Assembly (NCBI RefSeq): GCF_028561275.1
Contig: NZ_JAQQTF010000006.1
Location: 310,001-374,000, forward strand
Length of the DNA stretch: 64,000 bases
Origin: Aureisphaera galaxeae
GTDB taxonomy: Bacteria > Bacteroidota > Bacteroidia > Flavobacteriales > Flavobacteriaceae
Direction of reading: 5' to 3'
This document shows, in pieces, positions 53,663 through 62,574 of the stretch; the first letter of the stretch is position 1; each line of letters starts with the position of its first letter. The notes below the pieces were generated by a model that was given only the letters and a program-made list of their open reading frames with translations, did no database searches and was not told where the DNA came from. The position numbers and the translations under genes were made by a program.

Positions 53663-53780
53663 CGTTTTTTTTATAAATATAGCCATTAGTATGGGATTCA
53701 AAGCCTCCTTTTTGCTTATTAATGATATCTTAATCAGACGGAAAAGCCCTCGAAGGTCCGTTTCGAAAGGGGCAAAACAA

Positions 53781-53806
53781 AACCGCTTCCCAAACGGAAA
53801 GCGGTT
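53781..53806 (-). terminator. Terminator after lpd
   Basis: Minus-strand stem AACCGCTTTCC / GGGAAGCGGTT (one wobble) then TTGTTTTG; 28 bp after the lpd stop. Confidence 0.75.
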
Positions 53807-53833
53807 CCTATAACTTTAACTATGTAATCTGTC

Positions 53834-55234
53834 TTAAATGTGTAGCGGACGGTTCTCCGTAGCGGCCAAGGCTGCTTCCTTCACTGCTTCGGCATAGGTC
53901 GGGTGGGCATGACTCATTCGGGCTATGTCCTCTGCACTGGCACGGAACTCCATTGCGGTAACTGCTTCAGTAATTAAATCTGCCACACGGGCTCCTACCA
54001 TGTGTACACCCAATACCTCATCTGTAGTGGCGTCGCTCAAAACTTTTACGAATCCGTCGGTATCGCCACTCGCACGGCTTCTTCCCAACGCTCGCATTGG
54101 GAACTGACCCGATTTATAGGCGATTCCAGCCTCTTTCAACTGCTCCTCGGTCTTACCTACGCTCGCCACTTCTGGCCACGTATATACCACACCTGGAATT
54201 AAATTATAATCGATATGTGGTTTTTGTCCAGCCAAAATCTCGGCCACCAACACACCTTCTTCCTCTGCTTTATGTGCCAACATGGCTCCTCTAATTACGT
54301 CTCCAATGGCATAGATGTTCGAAACATTGGTCTGCAAGTGATCGTTTACTTCTACCTGTCCGCGTTCGTTAGCCTTTACTCCTGCATTTTCCAATTTCAA
54401 CCCGTCGGTATAAGGTCTACGCCCTACGGAAACCAAACAGTAGTCTCCTGTAAAAGTTACTTCCTCATCCTTCTTATTGGTAGCCGTTACGGTAACTTCC
54501 TTCCCTTTTCTTTCCACTGCAGAAACACGGTGCGAAACGTAAAATTTCACCCCTTGTTTCTTCATCACTTTCGTCAATTCTTTACTCTGAGCACCATCCA
54601 TAGTCGGAATGATTCGGTCCATGTATTCCACCACGGAAACCTCAGCTCCCAAACGGCGATATACCTGTCCCAACTCCAATCCAATTACCCCACCACCAAT
54701 CACGATCATGTGTTTTGGGATTTCAGTAAGGCTCAAGGCTTCTGTAGAAGTGATGATTCGTTCTTTATCGATTGTGATAAAAGGAAGTGTAGAAGGTTTA
54801 CTTCCCGTAGCGATAATGGTATTTGTTGCTTCGATGGTTTCCTTCTTTTCCCCATCGATTTCAATATGTGTTGCATCTTTAAAGGAACCGATACCATGGT
54901 ATACATCGATCTTGTTTTTATCCATCAAGAAAACGATTCCTTTAGTCGTCATATCTACCACACCCTGCTTACGCTCGATCATCTTTTTGAAGTTGATCTT
55001 CACTTCTCCGGGAATATCGATTCCATGATCTGCAAAGTGCTTAATAGCATCTTCATAGTGGTGTGAAGAATCCAATAATGCCTTGCTGGGAATACATCCT
55101 ACGTTAAGGCAGGTACCTCCCAAGGTGTTGTACTTTTCAATGATCGCTGTTTTCATCCCTAATTGGGCACAACGAATAGCGGCCACGTATCCCCCAGGAC
55201 CCGAACCGATAACGGCAACATCATATTTTGACAT
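53834..55234 (-). CDS. lpd: Dihydrolipoyl dehydrogenase
   Basis: 466 residues, full length. FAD motif VIGSGPGGYVAAIRCAQ, redox-active Cys pair in GGTCLNVGCIPSKALL, NAD motif VIGGGVIGLELGQ, and C-terminal HAHPTYAEA with the active His. E3 subunit that reoxidises lipoamide in pyruvate, 2-oxoglutarate and branched-chain dehydrogenases and in glycine cleavage. No other complex subunits are adjacent. Confidence 0.97.
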   Translation of the reverse strand: MSKYDVAVIGSGPGGYVAAIRCAQLGMKTAIIEKYNTLGGTCLNVGCIPSKALLDSSHHYEDAIKHFADHGIDIPGEVKINFKKMIERKQGVVDMTTKGIVFLMDKNKIDVYHGIGSFKDATHIEIDGEKKETIEATNTIIATGSKPSTLPFITIDKERIITSTEALSLTEIPKHMIVIGGGVIGLELGQVYRRLGAEVSVVEYMDRIIPTMDGAQSKELTKVMKKQGVKFYVSHRVSAVERKGKEVTVTATNKKDEEVTFTGDYCLVSVGRRPYTDGLKLENAGVKANERGQVEVNDHLQTNVSNIYAIGDVIRGAMLAHKAEEEGVLVAEILAGQKPHIDYNLIPGVVYTWPEVASVGKTEEQLKEAGIAYKSGQFPMRALGRSRASGDTDGFVKVLSDATTDEVLGVHMVGARVADLITEAVTAMEFRASAEDIARMSHAHPTYAEAVKEAALAATENRPLHI

Positions 55235-55331
55235 ATCTGTTTTTTTAAATGCGAGTGCAAAGTTACAAACCTACTTTGTAGTTTAAAAGGATAAGCTTTA
55301 TTACTTGGTCGTATAAAAATCAATTCCTTAA

Positions 55332-55970
55332 TTAGGGGCCTTCCATCCCTGGAAATGCCAACATCTGCCCCATTCCTACCGTAAACAACCAATTGCCATA
55401 CAAGGCGTGCTCTATGCTTACTAAAGTGGTACTGCGAAACCGGAAATAGGTCCAAGCAAATAGCAACCCTCCAACAAACGTGAGTACCATAACCAAGGTA
55501 TTCCTAAAGAAAATATGGGCGAGGCTAAATACAATTGCGTTCACGAAAATAAACAGGTATTTACTATTAAAAAGTTCCTCGTATCGCTTAAAGAAAAAAG
55601 TGCGGTAGATAATTTCCTGCTGCCATACCGAAAGGAAAGTATAAACAAAAAGAATGATGACGTATAACCCTATATTGGTTCGTGGAACGTAGAAGAGATT
55701 CTTGGGTTCCGAAAAATACACAAAGGCCGTTGTGGTCAACGCAATGACCCCAAAAATGATAAGGATACGCCTCCAGAAGGCCTTCCAATCAATCCCCCTT
55801 TTTACTTTGAATTTGATCTTCTCTACCCGAAAGAGTACATACACGATGTATGCAAAGCCCAACAGCGCAATGGGGCCTTTTACCCACGGTGAATACGGCA
55901 AGGCGAAACTAACTGGGACAGCTATAAAAATGAGGAAGAATTCGACGAGGAGATACCTAGGATGCGTCAT
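55332..55970 (-). CDS. CPBP-family intramembrane metalloprotease
   Basis: 212 residues, about six transmembrane helices. CPBP (Abi/CAAX-type) motifs: QEIIYRTFFFKRY (motif 1; usual EExxxR, here QExxxR), SLAHIFFR (motif 2 His) and SIEHALYGNW (motif 3 His). The first Glu of motif 1 is replaced by Gln, so activity is not certain. Overlaps the Lrp gene by 14 nt. Confidence 0.82.
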   Translation of the reverse strand: MTHPRYLLVEFFLIFIAVPVSFALPYSPWVKGPIALLGFAYIVYVLFRVEKIKFKVKRGIDWKAFWRRILIIFGVIALTTTAFVYFSEPKNLFYVPRTNIGLYVIILFVYTFLSVWQQEIIYRTFFFKRYEELFNSKYLFIFVNAIVFSLAHIFFRNTLVMVLTFVGGLLFAWTYFRFRSTTLVSIEHALYGNWLFTVGMGQMLAFPGMEGP

Positions 55971-56430
55971 CGGACAATGTTAATTGAGTCGTGTTTTTAA
56001 CTTCATTAATGGTAAAGGAGCTTTGGGTACTCCCAATATGCTCAATAGTAGTCAACTTGTTTACCATAAAATTACGAAAGTGCTCCATATCTTTCACTAC
56101 AACCTTCAACAAATAGTCGTACTCCCCACTTACGTGAAAACATTCCAATACTTCGTTTAGTTTTCTTACCTCTTTTTCGAAGGAGCCAATGGTTTCCTTA
56201 GCATGTTTTTCTAATCGGATATGGCAAAAGGCTAAAAACCCTAACCCTACAGCATCTTTGTTGATGTGAGCCTCGTACCCTTTAATAATTCCCGTTCGCT
56301 CGAGCTTTTTGATACGCTCATAAACTGCTGTTACCGAAAGATCCAACTTATGGGAAAGCTCCTTGTTGGTTTGCTTGCAATCTTGCTGAAGGTAGCGCAA
56401 TAAGCGCCGATCTATCCGATCCAATACCAT
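55957..56430 (-). CDS. Lrp/AsnC-family transcriptional regulator
   Basis: 157 residues: N-terminal winged helix-turn-helix (IDRRLLRYLQQDCKQTNKEL, VTAVYERIKKLERTGI) and C-terminal RAM ligand-binding domain (about 65-145). Divergent from the methionine gamma-lyase gene with a 170-bp AT-rich gap between, the usual setting for an amino-acid-responsive regulator of its neighbour. Probably senses methionine or another amino acid. Confidence 0.92.
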   Translation of the reverse strand: MVLDRIDRRLLRYLQQDCKQTNKELSHKLDLSVTAVYERIKKLERTGIIKGYEAHINKDAVGLGFLAFCHIRLEKHAKETIGSFEKEVRKLNEVLECFHVSGEYDYLLKVVVKDMEHFRNFMVNKLTTIEHIGSTQSSFTINEVKNTTQLTLSDDAS

Positions 56431-56536
56431 AACCGAAAATTTATCTGAATGTTCCTAATTAAAACATAAACATACAAATTAAAATACCATATTAATTAAT
56501 TTATTTAGAATTATTTTCTATATATTATTAATATCA

Positions 56537-56567
56537 TTGACAAATATTCTATCATGTGCTAGTTTTG
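56537..56567 (+). promoter_or_regulatory. Promoter of methionine gamma-lyase gene
   Basis: TTG (56537-56539), 20-bp spacer, TAGTTTTG (56560-56567): a full match to the flavobacterial sigma-A form. Transcription should start near 56573, which places the ATG at 56601 downstream and rules out the upstream ATG at 56556. Confidence 0.75.
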
Positions 56568-56600
56568 ATGTATCTATTGAAACACCAAAAAACAACTAGT

Positions 56601-57821
56601 ATGAAAAAATTCGCACCCGCTAATCAGATACAGGACCTTCAGTATTTTGGAGAGTTCGGAGGGGTAAATCCTTCTATTTCAGATTCGTCCACCTACACCT
56701 TTCTTTCCGCCAAGACCATGTTCGACACCTTCGAAGGGAATGCCGATGGTTGTTATCTCTATTCGCGTCATACCTCTCCTTCCAATCTATATTTGGGAGA
56801 AGCGTTGGCCGCCATGGAAGGGACTGAAACCGCCAATGTAGCTGGAACGGGAATGGGTGCCATTACTGCTGCGATCCTTCAACTGTGTAAGGCTGGGGAC
56901 CATATTATTTCCAGTAGAACCATATATGGAGGTACGTATGCGTTCCTGAAAAACTTCACTCCACAACTGAACATCACCACCGATTTTGTGGATATCACCA
57001 AGTTGGATGTTGTTGAAGCAGCCATTACTCCGGAAACCAAAATCATCTATTGCGAAAGCGTAAGCAATCCTTTATTGGAAGTAGCCGATATCGAAGGGCT
57101 TGCCCAATTGGCGAAAAAACACAACCTGAAATTATTGGTAGACAATACCTTTTCCCCGCTTACCATCTCCCCTGCTCATTTGGGAGCGGATATCGTGATG
57201 CACAGTCTTACGAAATTCATTAACGGTAGCAGCGATACCATGGGCGGAGTCATATGTGCTAACCAAGAGTTTATCGATGCGGTTCGTAACGTAAATGACG
57301 GTGCCAGTATGTTGCTTGGAGCTTCCATGGACAGTATGAGGGCGGCCTCCATTCTCAAAAATCTGCGCACGCTTCATATTCGTATGAAACAACATAGCAA
57401 AAATGCCATGTTCCTTGCCGAGCGTTTCGAAGCCGATGGATTAAAAACCGTGTACCCTGGTCTTCCTTCCCATCCTGGACATGAACTATTCAAAAGAATG
57501 ATGAACGAAGAATATGGATTTGGTGGTATGCTTACTATCGATGTGGGTAGCTTGGAAAAAGCCAATGAGCTAATGGAACTGATGCAAGAGCGTAACTTGG
57601 GTTACCTAGCTGTGAGTCTTGGATTTTACAAAACTCTATTCAGTGCTCCCGGGTCTTCCACTTCTTCCGAAATTCCGGAAGACGAACAAGCCGAAATGGG
57701 ACTTTCCGATGGTCTGATCCGTTTCTCTATTGGATTGGACAACGACATTGAACGCACTTACGAACTTATGAAGCAATGTATGATGGAAGTAGGTGTCTTG
57801 GAAGCCGCAATGGCCTACTAA
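56601..57821 (+). CDS. Methionine gamma-lyase-type PLP enzyme
   Basis: 406 residues from ATG 56601. Cys/Met-metabolism PLP family: YSRHTSPSN (phosphate site of neighbouring subunit), GTGMGAITA, DNTFSP (Asp181) and the PLP Lys205 in SLTKFINGSSD. The long family resemblance and the divergent Lrp gene suggest methionine gamma-lyase (methanethiol, ammonia, 2-oxobutyrate), but cystathionine gamma-lyase or gamma-synthase cannot be excluded by eye. An in-frame ATG at 56556 precedes the promoter's -7 element and is not the start. Confidence 0.9.
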   Translation: MKKFAPANQIQDLQYFGEFGGVNPSISDSSTYTFLSAKTMFDTFEGNADGCYLYSRHTSPSNLYLGEALAAMEGTETANVAGTGMGAITAAILQLCKAGDHIISSRTIYGGTYAFLKNFTPQLNITTDFVDITKLDVVEAAITPETKIIYCESVSNPLLEVADIEGLAQLAKKHNLKLLVDNTFSPLTISPAHLGADIVMHSLTKFINGSSDTMGGVICANQEFIDAVRNVNDGASMLLGASMDSMRAASILKNLRTLHIRMKQHSKNAMFLAERFEADGLKTVYPGLPSHPGHELFKRMMNEEYGFGGMLTIDVGSLEKANELMELMQERNLGYLAVSLGFYKTLFSAPGSSTSSEIPEDEQAEMGLSDGLIRFSIGLDNDIERTYELMKQCMMEVGVLEAAMAY

Positions 57822-57828
57822 AAAAAGA

Positions 57829-57856
57829 AAAAACCGTCTAACCCCCATTAGACGGT
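57829..57856. terminator. Convergent terminator between MGL and S74 surface-protein gene
   Basis: Stem AAACCGTCTAA / TTAGACGGTTT with A-rich left flank and T-rich right flank; serves both strands. Confidence 0.8.
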
Positions 57857-57896
57857 TTTAATATCATTATCTACGTAAGCTGCAGATAAGGAATTA

Positions 57897-59306
57897 TTAA
57901 TTACCGGCGTTAGACGCCTTTATTAATGCTTTTAATTCTTCGATCTCTGCGCGCAAGGTTTCAATCTCGGACTGTTGCTCCTGTACGGCTTTTACCAAAG
58001 GCACTACGAAAGTGGCGTAAGAGACCGTGTAGTTATCTTTGTTAAGATCATCTGGACGGGTTACACCACTGAACTCGTAGCCCATTGATTGCGCAACCTC
58101 CTCAATTTGTTGCGCAAGAAAACCCGTTTCCACTTCAGAAGTATTTCGTACTACTTCTGTCTCCCCTTTAAAGGCACTTAGTTTCTCCCTATTCAAGGTA
58201 TAAGTGACCGGTTTGATGTTTAAAATGAAGTCCAATCCAGGGACATTTTCCTGAACGTTCAACTTGAAACGTGCGTCAGAAAGATTGGACCAACTTCTAT
58301 ATCCTCCAATACTCGTGATAGAGGTATTACCCACACGAATCTGGTTGGAGCTAGAAATACGAGCTCCATTCCCTAATGCCATGGAGTTGGAAATACTTCC
58401 ACTGGTAGCATCGGCATCATATCCTACATAGGTGTTGCTACTTCCTGTGGTATTGCTCTCCCCGGCATCATATCCCACCGCCGTATTATTGCTTGCGGTA
58501 TTGGAATCTAATGAGTTTCTACCAATCGAGGTGTTGTTATCCCCTGTTACATTGTTACGCAGGGCATCACGTCCAATAGCAGAGTTGCTCTGACCGTCAT
58601 CATTGGCTCTAAGAGCATCATTCCCTAAGGCCGTATTGTCACTACCCGTGGTATTGTTCTCCAAGGTCTCATCCCCTACGGCTACATTAAAATTACCTGT
58701 TGTATTCGACGTCATGGAATATGCCCCAACTGCAACATTGTCGCGTCCCGATGTAGAGGCGCGCGCTGCATGGTACCCAATAAACACATTCTGCTCGGCA
58801 GCGGTTCCAGAAGGATCATAGTTCTCACCGGCTTCTATACCGATGAGTACCGATTCACCAGCGGACTCAAGCTCCAACTGACCTAGTTCTGTAAACCGAG
58901 CAATGTGTGTATTGTTTACTCGAAAATCAACTTCCTGAGCGTTGGTGGTCCCAATAAAATGGGTCCCGCGGGTGGCATTGCTGTTTCCGTTGATTTTCCA
59001 ATCATTTTCTAAAGGGATCCATTCTCCGGATGCTCCTTGATTTTTATCCCAATAATGAAATCCTGGGCTTTTGGTGCCTGAGGTTGTCGTAAGGTAAATA
59101 AGCATACCATGTTGCTCATCCTTGGGATCTGTGGAAGGCAGTGCATCCAATCTTGGAATAAGCAAACCATCCGTATATTCTGGGTTGGACGGATTCTTAA
59201 CGGATATGTCTAAGGCAGACTGGGGTGAGGTGGTTCCTATTCCTACTTGTGCATTTGCTACATAGAAGGTAGCTAAAAGTGCAAATACGGGGGCCAACAA
59301 TTTCAT
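57897..59306 (-). CDS. Surface protein with adhesin-head repeats and peptidase S74 (endosialidase chaperone) domain
   Basis: 469 residues from ATG 59306. Signal peptide (to about 20), a collagen-like trimeric-fibre entry (VGIGTTSPQSALDIS), about nine head-type repeats of the form NTAxGxDALxxNxxG (about 165-310), the intramolecular chaperone domain S74 (about 330-440; SDARFKLNVQ, PVTYTLN) and a C-terminal coiled coil (EQQSEIETLRAEIEELKAL). S74 domains assemble trimers and often cut themselves off. Common in Flavobacteria outside prophages. The TTG at 59327 is too close to the predicted transcription start to be used. Confidence 0.85.
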   Translation of the reverse strand: MKLLAPVFALLATFYVANAQVGIGTTSPQSALDISVKNPSNPEYTDGLLIPRLDALPSTDPKDEQHGMLIYLTTTSGTKSPGFHYWDKNQGASGEWIPLENDWKINGNSNATRGTHFIGTTNAQEVDFRVNNTHIARFTELGQLELESAGESVLIGIEAGENYDPSGTAAEQNVFIGYHAARASTSGRDNVAVGAYSMTSNTTGNFNVAVGDETLENNTTGSDNTALGNDALRANDDGQSNSAIGRDALRNNVTGDNNTSIGRNSLDSNTASNNTAVGYDAGESNTTGSSNTYVGYDADATSGSISNSMALGNGARISSSNQIRVGNTSITSIGGYRSWSNLSDARFKLNVQENVPGLDFILNIKPVTYTLNREKLSAFKGETEVVRNTSEVETGFLAQQIEEVAQSMGYEFSGVTRPDDLNKDNYTVSYATFVVPLVKAVQEQQSEIETLRAEIEELKALIKASNAGN

Positions 59307-59337
59307 AAGCGTTTTAATTTGGGTCAACTGATGATAC

Positions 59338-59368
59338 CAAAATTATATTTGTAATCCATTACCTACAA
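59338..59368 (-). promoter_or_regulatory. Promoter of the S74 surface-protein gene
   Basis: Minus strand: TTG (59368-59366), 20-bp spacer, TAATTTTG (59345-59338). The same spacing as the promoter at 56537-56567. Predicted start near 59332. Confidence 0.7.
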
Positions 59369-59626
59369 TACATTGGCAAATTATTCGATAAAGTCATTAT
59401 TTTACTCGTTTAAGTGACAAATTTTACGGGAAAACCGCAGTAAACTCGTTGAAGGATAATCTCTTAACATTTTCACTTCATCGGCTTTTTGTGTCATTCG
59501 CCGATTTTAAAAATTGTTAAAATGCAAGTCGGGTCATTTCGACCCCATTCTATTTTCAAATTGGAGCGGGTATTTGCACAGCCGACTTCAAAATCGTAAC
59601 ATTACATTTCAATTTAAAATACCACT
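59369..59626 (+). other. Upstream region of nhaC
   Basis: Non-coding. A small hairpin GGGTC-ATTTC-GACCC (59530-59544) lies about 80 bp before the nhaC start. I saw no complete promoter; TATTTGCA near 59571 is a partial -7 match. Confidence 0.35.
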
Positions 59627-61117
59627 ATGCAGGACCAAGACAACCTTTCAGAAATTGATGTGAACGATCAGAAAATTATCGAGAATAAGGAATTGGACTT
59701 TATGGAAGCCCTTATCCCAGTTTTCATTTTGATGGGGCTTTTGGCATATAATATTTTCTTTGCCGATGGGGCTTGGTTGGGTGATTTTTCCAATCAGTAT
59801 ATTCTTTTAATGGGAGGTTTGGTTGCAGCGATTGTTGGTTTTAGAAATAAGGTGGGACTGAGCACTATGGTTTCTGAAATATGGGAGAACCTTAAAAGTG
59901 TTTTTATCCCCATAATGATCTTGCTATTGGTTGGAGCTTTGGCTGGAACTTGGTTGGTGAGTGGTATTATACCTGCCATGGTCTATTACGGATTGCAGGT
60001 TTTGAGTCCAGAGATATTCCTACCAGCTTCGGTAATCATTGCTGCCATAATCTCTATAGCCACAGGTAGCTCTTGGACCACATCCGCTACCGTCGGAATA
60101 GCGCTAATTGGTATAGGAAGCGCATTAGGCATTTCTGGAGGAATGATTGCAGGTGCGGTGATCTCGGGCGCTTATTTTGGAGATAAGATGTCTCCCCTTA
60201 GCGATACTACCAATTTGGCTCCGGCAATGGCGGGGACAGATTTGTTTACCCATATTCGGTACATGGCGTTTACCACGGTGCCAACCATTATTGTAACCTT
60301 AATTGTCTTTTCCATATTAAGTTCCACTATAGACACCACAGGTGATGCAGACTTAAGTGGGTTGTTGAGTACCATCGACACTACATTTAATATTACCCCC
60401 TGGCTATTTTTGGTTCCAGGAATTGTAATCGCCCTCATATTATTAAAAACCAAGCCACTTATTGCTCTGGCGGCAGGTGTCATTTCTGCAGGGATATTTG
60501 CTTTCGTTTTTCAACCCGATATTCTAACCACTTTAGGGTCTTCCAAAGTGGGAGCTGTTGTTACTTCTATTTTTACAGATACCGCTATCGTTACCGATAA
60601 TGAGACACTTAATAACTTATTCTCTGCCGGAGGAATGAAAGGTATGCTATGGACCATTGCATTAATTATGTGTGCCATGGTTTTTGGTGGAGTTATGGAT
60701 GCCATTGGTGCGTTGGCAAGAATTACCAAGGCACTGCTGAAACTGGCCACTACGGTGTTTGGATTATTTGCCAGTACGGTGATTAGCTGTTTAGGATTGA
60801 ATGCCATAGCCAGCGACCAATATCTGGCCATCGTGATTCCAGGAAAAATGTTTAAAAAAGCCTTCGACGATAGAGGATTAGCCCCTCAAAACCTTTCGAG
60901 AACTCTGGAAGATAGTGGAACGGTAACTTCCGTTTTGATTCCATGGAATACGTGTGGTGCCTATCAAAGTGGTGTGTTAGGTGTTGGTGTGGCCGAGTAT
61001 TTTGTATACGCCATTTTCAACTGGCTCAGCCCATTTACCACCTTGCTGTTTGCCGCCTTCAGAATTAAAATTAAGATGATGACGGCACCAAAAACAGTTC
61101 CCGTACAAGCGGAATAG
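59627..61117 (+). CDS. nhaC: NhaC-family Na+/H+ antiporter
   Basis: 496 residues, about eleven to twelve transmembrane helices. NhaC-family landmarks: ATGSSWTTSATVGIAL, GAYFGDKMSPLSDTTNLAPA and, in the second half, NAIASDQYLAIVIPGKMF and ALEDSG-like LEDSGTVTSVLIPWNTCGA. Exports sodium in exchange for protons, useful in marine, alkaline or saline settings. Stands alone, not in an operon. Confidence 0.93.
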   Translation: MQDQDNLSEIDVNDQKIIENKELDFMEALIPVFILMGLLAYNIFFADGAWLGDFSNQYILLMGGLVAAIVGFRNKVGLSTMVSEIWENLKSVFIPIMILLLVGALAGTWLVSGIIPAMVYYGLQVLSPEIFLPASVIIAAIISIATGSSWTTSATVGIALIGIGSALGISGGMIAGAVISGAYFGDKMSPLSDTTNLAPAMAGTDLFTHIRYMAFTTVPTIIVTLIVFSILSSTIDTTGDADLSGLLSTIDTTFNITPWLFLVPGIVIALILLKTKPLIALAAGVISAGIFAFVFQPDILTTLGSSKVGAVVTSIFTDTAIVTDNETLNNLFSAGGMKGMLWTIALIMCAMVFGGVMDAIGALARITKALLKLATTVFGLFASTVISCLGLNAIASDQYLAIVIPGKMFKKAFDDRGLAPQNLSRTLEDSGTVTSVLIPWNTCGAYQSGVLGVGVAEYFVYAIFNWLSPFTTLLFAAFRIKIKMMTAPKTVPVQAE

Positions 61118-61234
61118 TAGGTTTCCTTCTTTTATTAATTTCAGTAAATAACTGATACTGTTTTCTTTGTAAAAAACTATTGTTTTTTCTGAAAAGAATA
61201 GTTCTATTTTCTTTTTCCTAGGAGGTCTATTTCG

Positions 61235-61242
61235 TAATTTTG
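61235..61242 (+). promoter_or_regulatory. Probable -7 element of peroxiredoxin gene
   Basis: TAATTTTG, consensus form, 38 bp before the ATG; the -33 position is T-rich but lacks TTG. Likely leader of about 33 nt. Confidence 0.5.
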
Positions 61243-61280
61243 CCGCCTCAAAAAACAAGTAGAATTTTAAAAGAAAATAT

Positions 61281-61925
61281 ATGGCTTTCGTAGGTAAAAA
61301 ATTTCCAAATCTTACCGTAGATGCAATCAGTAAAACAGGAGTTTCTGAAAAGGTAAACGTTCTTGAAATGGCGCAGAAAGAGAACAAGAAAATCTTACTT
61401 TTCTGGTACCCAAAGGACTTCACATTTGTTTGCCCAACCGAATTGCACGCTTTTCAAGCTGCTATGGAAGAATTCGAAAAGAGAAACACCCTTGTCATCG
61501 GTGCTTCCTGCGATACTCCCGAAGTACACTTTGCTTGGTTAAACACTCCTAAGAAAATGGGAGGGATTGAAGGAATTACCTATCCTATCATCGCAGATAG
61601 CAACAGAAACCTTTCTACTCAGTTAGGAATTCTAGACATCACCAACGAGCGTTACGACGAAGCTACCGATACTGTTTTGGTAGAAGGTGATAACGTGACA
61701 TACCGAGCTACTTACCTTATCGACGAGGAAGGAACGGTATTCCACGAAAGCATCAACCACATGCCTGTAGGAAGAAATGTGGAAGAATTTATCCGTCTTA
61801 TCGACGCTTATACCCACGTACAGCAAAATGGTGAAGTATGTCCAGCCAACTGGCAAGAAGGAGCTACTGCCATGAATGCAGACCGCGAAGGTGTTGCAGA
61901 ATATTTATCACAGCATTTAAACTAA
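61281..61925 (+). CDS. Typical 2-Cys peroxiredoxin (AhpC/Prx1 type)
   Basis: 214 residues. Peroxidatic Cys in DFTFVCPTE (about 51), conserved GASCDTPEVHFAW region and resolving Cys in GEVCPANW (about 177) with a C-terminal tail. Reduces hydrogen peroxide and organic hydroperoxides, with thioredoxin or an AhpF-like partner. Encoded next to a second peroxidase of the Tpx class, separated by a terminator. Confidence 0.95.
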   Translation: MAFVGKKFPNLTVDAISKTGVSEKVNVLEMAQKENKKILLFWYPKDFTFVCPTELHAFQAAMEEFEKRNTLVIGASCDTPEVHFAWLNTPKKMGGIEGITYPIIADSNRNLSTQLGILDITNERYDEATDTVLVEGDNVTYRATYLIDEEGTVFHESINHMPVGRNVEEFIRLIDAYTHVQQNGEVCPANWQEGATAMNADREGVAEYLSQHLN

Positions 61926-61966
61926 TTACAATACCAATTAGTTTATTTTTTAAGTTAGGTTAAGCA

Positions 61967-62001
61967 TACCCCTTCCGAAATCGGAAGGGGTACTTTTTTT
62001 T
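61967..62001 (+). terminator. Terminator after 2-Cys peroxiredoxin gene
   Basis: Perfect stem TACCCCTTCCGA / TCGGAAGGGGTA with AA loop, then a run of eight T. Confidence 0.95.
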
Positions 62002-62070
62002 GACATTCCCTTCACATTTAAATGGATTCTTAGTTGTAATTTTAAGGTTCTTAAACCAATCCTTACAATT

Positions 62071-62571
62071 ATGGCAAATATCACCTTGGGAGGAAATCCC
62101 GCAGAAACTATAGGAAACCTACCTGCTGTGGGAAGTACCGCTCCAAATTTCACATTGATCGCTAACGATCTTTCTTCAAAATCCCTCTCCGATTATGACG
62201 GAAAACGAAAACTATTGAACATCTTTCCAAGTGTTGACACAGGCATTTGTGCTGCTTCTTCCAGAAAATTCAATGAGGCCGCTGCCGCTTTAGAGAATAC
62301 CCAAGTGCTTTGTATTTCCAGAGACCTTCCTTTTGCCCAGGCCCGCTTTTGTGCCGCCGAAGGGATCGAAAACTTGGATATGCTCAGTGATTTCAACGAT
62401 GGATCCTTTGGAAAAGACTACGGACTCGAGATTTCTAAAAGTGCATTTACTGGATTGCATTCGCGTGTGGTAATCGCGCTGGATGAAAATAACAATGTAC
62501 TGTATACCGAGCAAGTTCCCGAAATTGGACAAGAGCCCAATTATGAAGCTGCCTTAAACGCACTTTCGTAA
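62071..62571 (+). CDS. tpx: Thiol peroxidase
   Basis: 166 residues, Tpx class of peroxiredoxin. LGGNPAETIGNLPAVGS start, peroxidatic Cys in FPSVDTGICAASSRKF (about 60) and resolving Cys in ARFCAAEGI (about 94). Periplasm-directed in some species, but no signal peptide is present here. A weak -7 element (TAATTTTA, 62037-62044) lies before it. Confidence 0.94.
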   Translation: MANITLGGNPAETIGNLPAVGSTAPNFTLIANDLSSKSLSDYDGKRKLLNIFPSVDTGICAASSRKFNEAAAALENTQVLCISRDLPFAQARFCAAEGIENLDMLSDFNDGSFGKDYGLEISKSAFTGLHSRVVIALDENNNVLYTEQVPEIGQEPNYEAALNALS

Positions 62572-62574
62572 GTA

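Noticed and set aside
54215-55066. Long plus-strand open frame of 283 codons
   Set aside because: Exactly antisense to lpd; its composition is that of a shadow frame.
56556-56600. Fifteen-codon N-terminal extension of methionine gamma-lyase
   Set aside because: The -7 element (56560-56567) overlaps it, so the transcript starts after the upstream ATG.
57897-59306. Tail fibre of a prophage
   Set aside because: No phage structural, integrase or lysis genes around it; it has a signal peptide and its own promoter.
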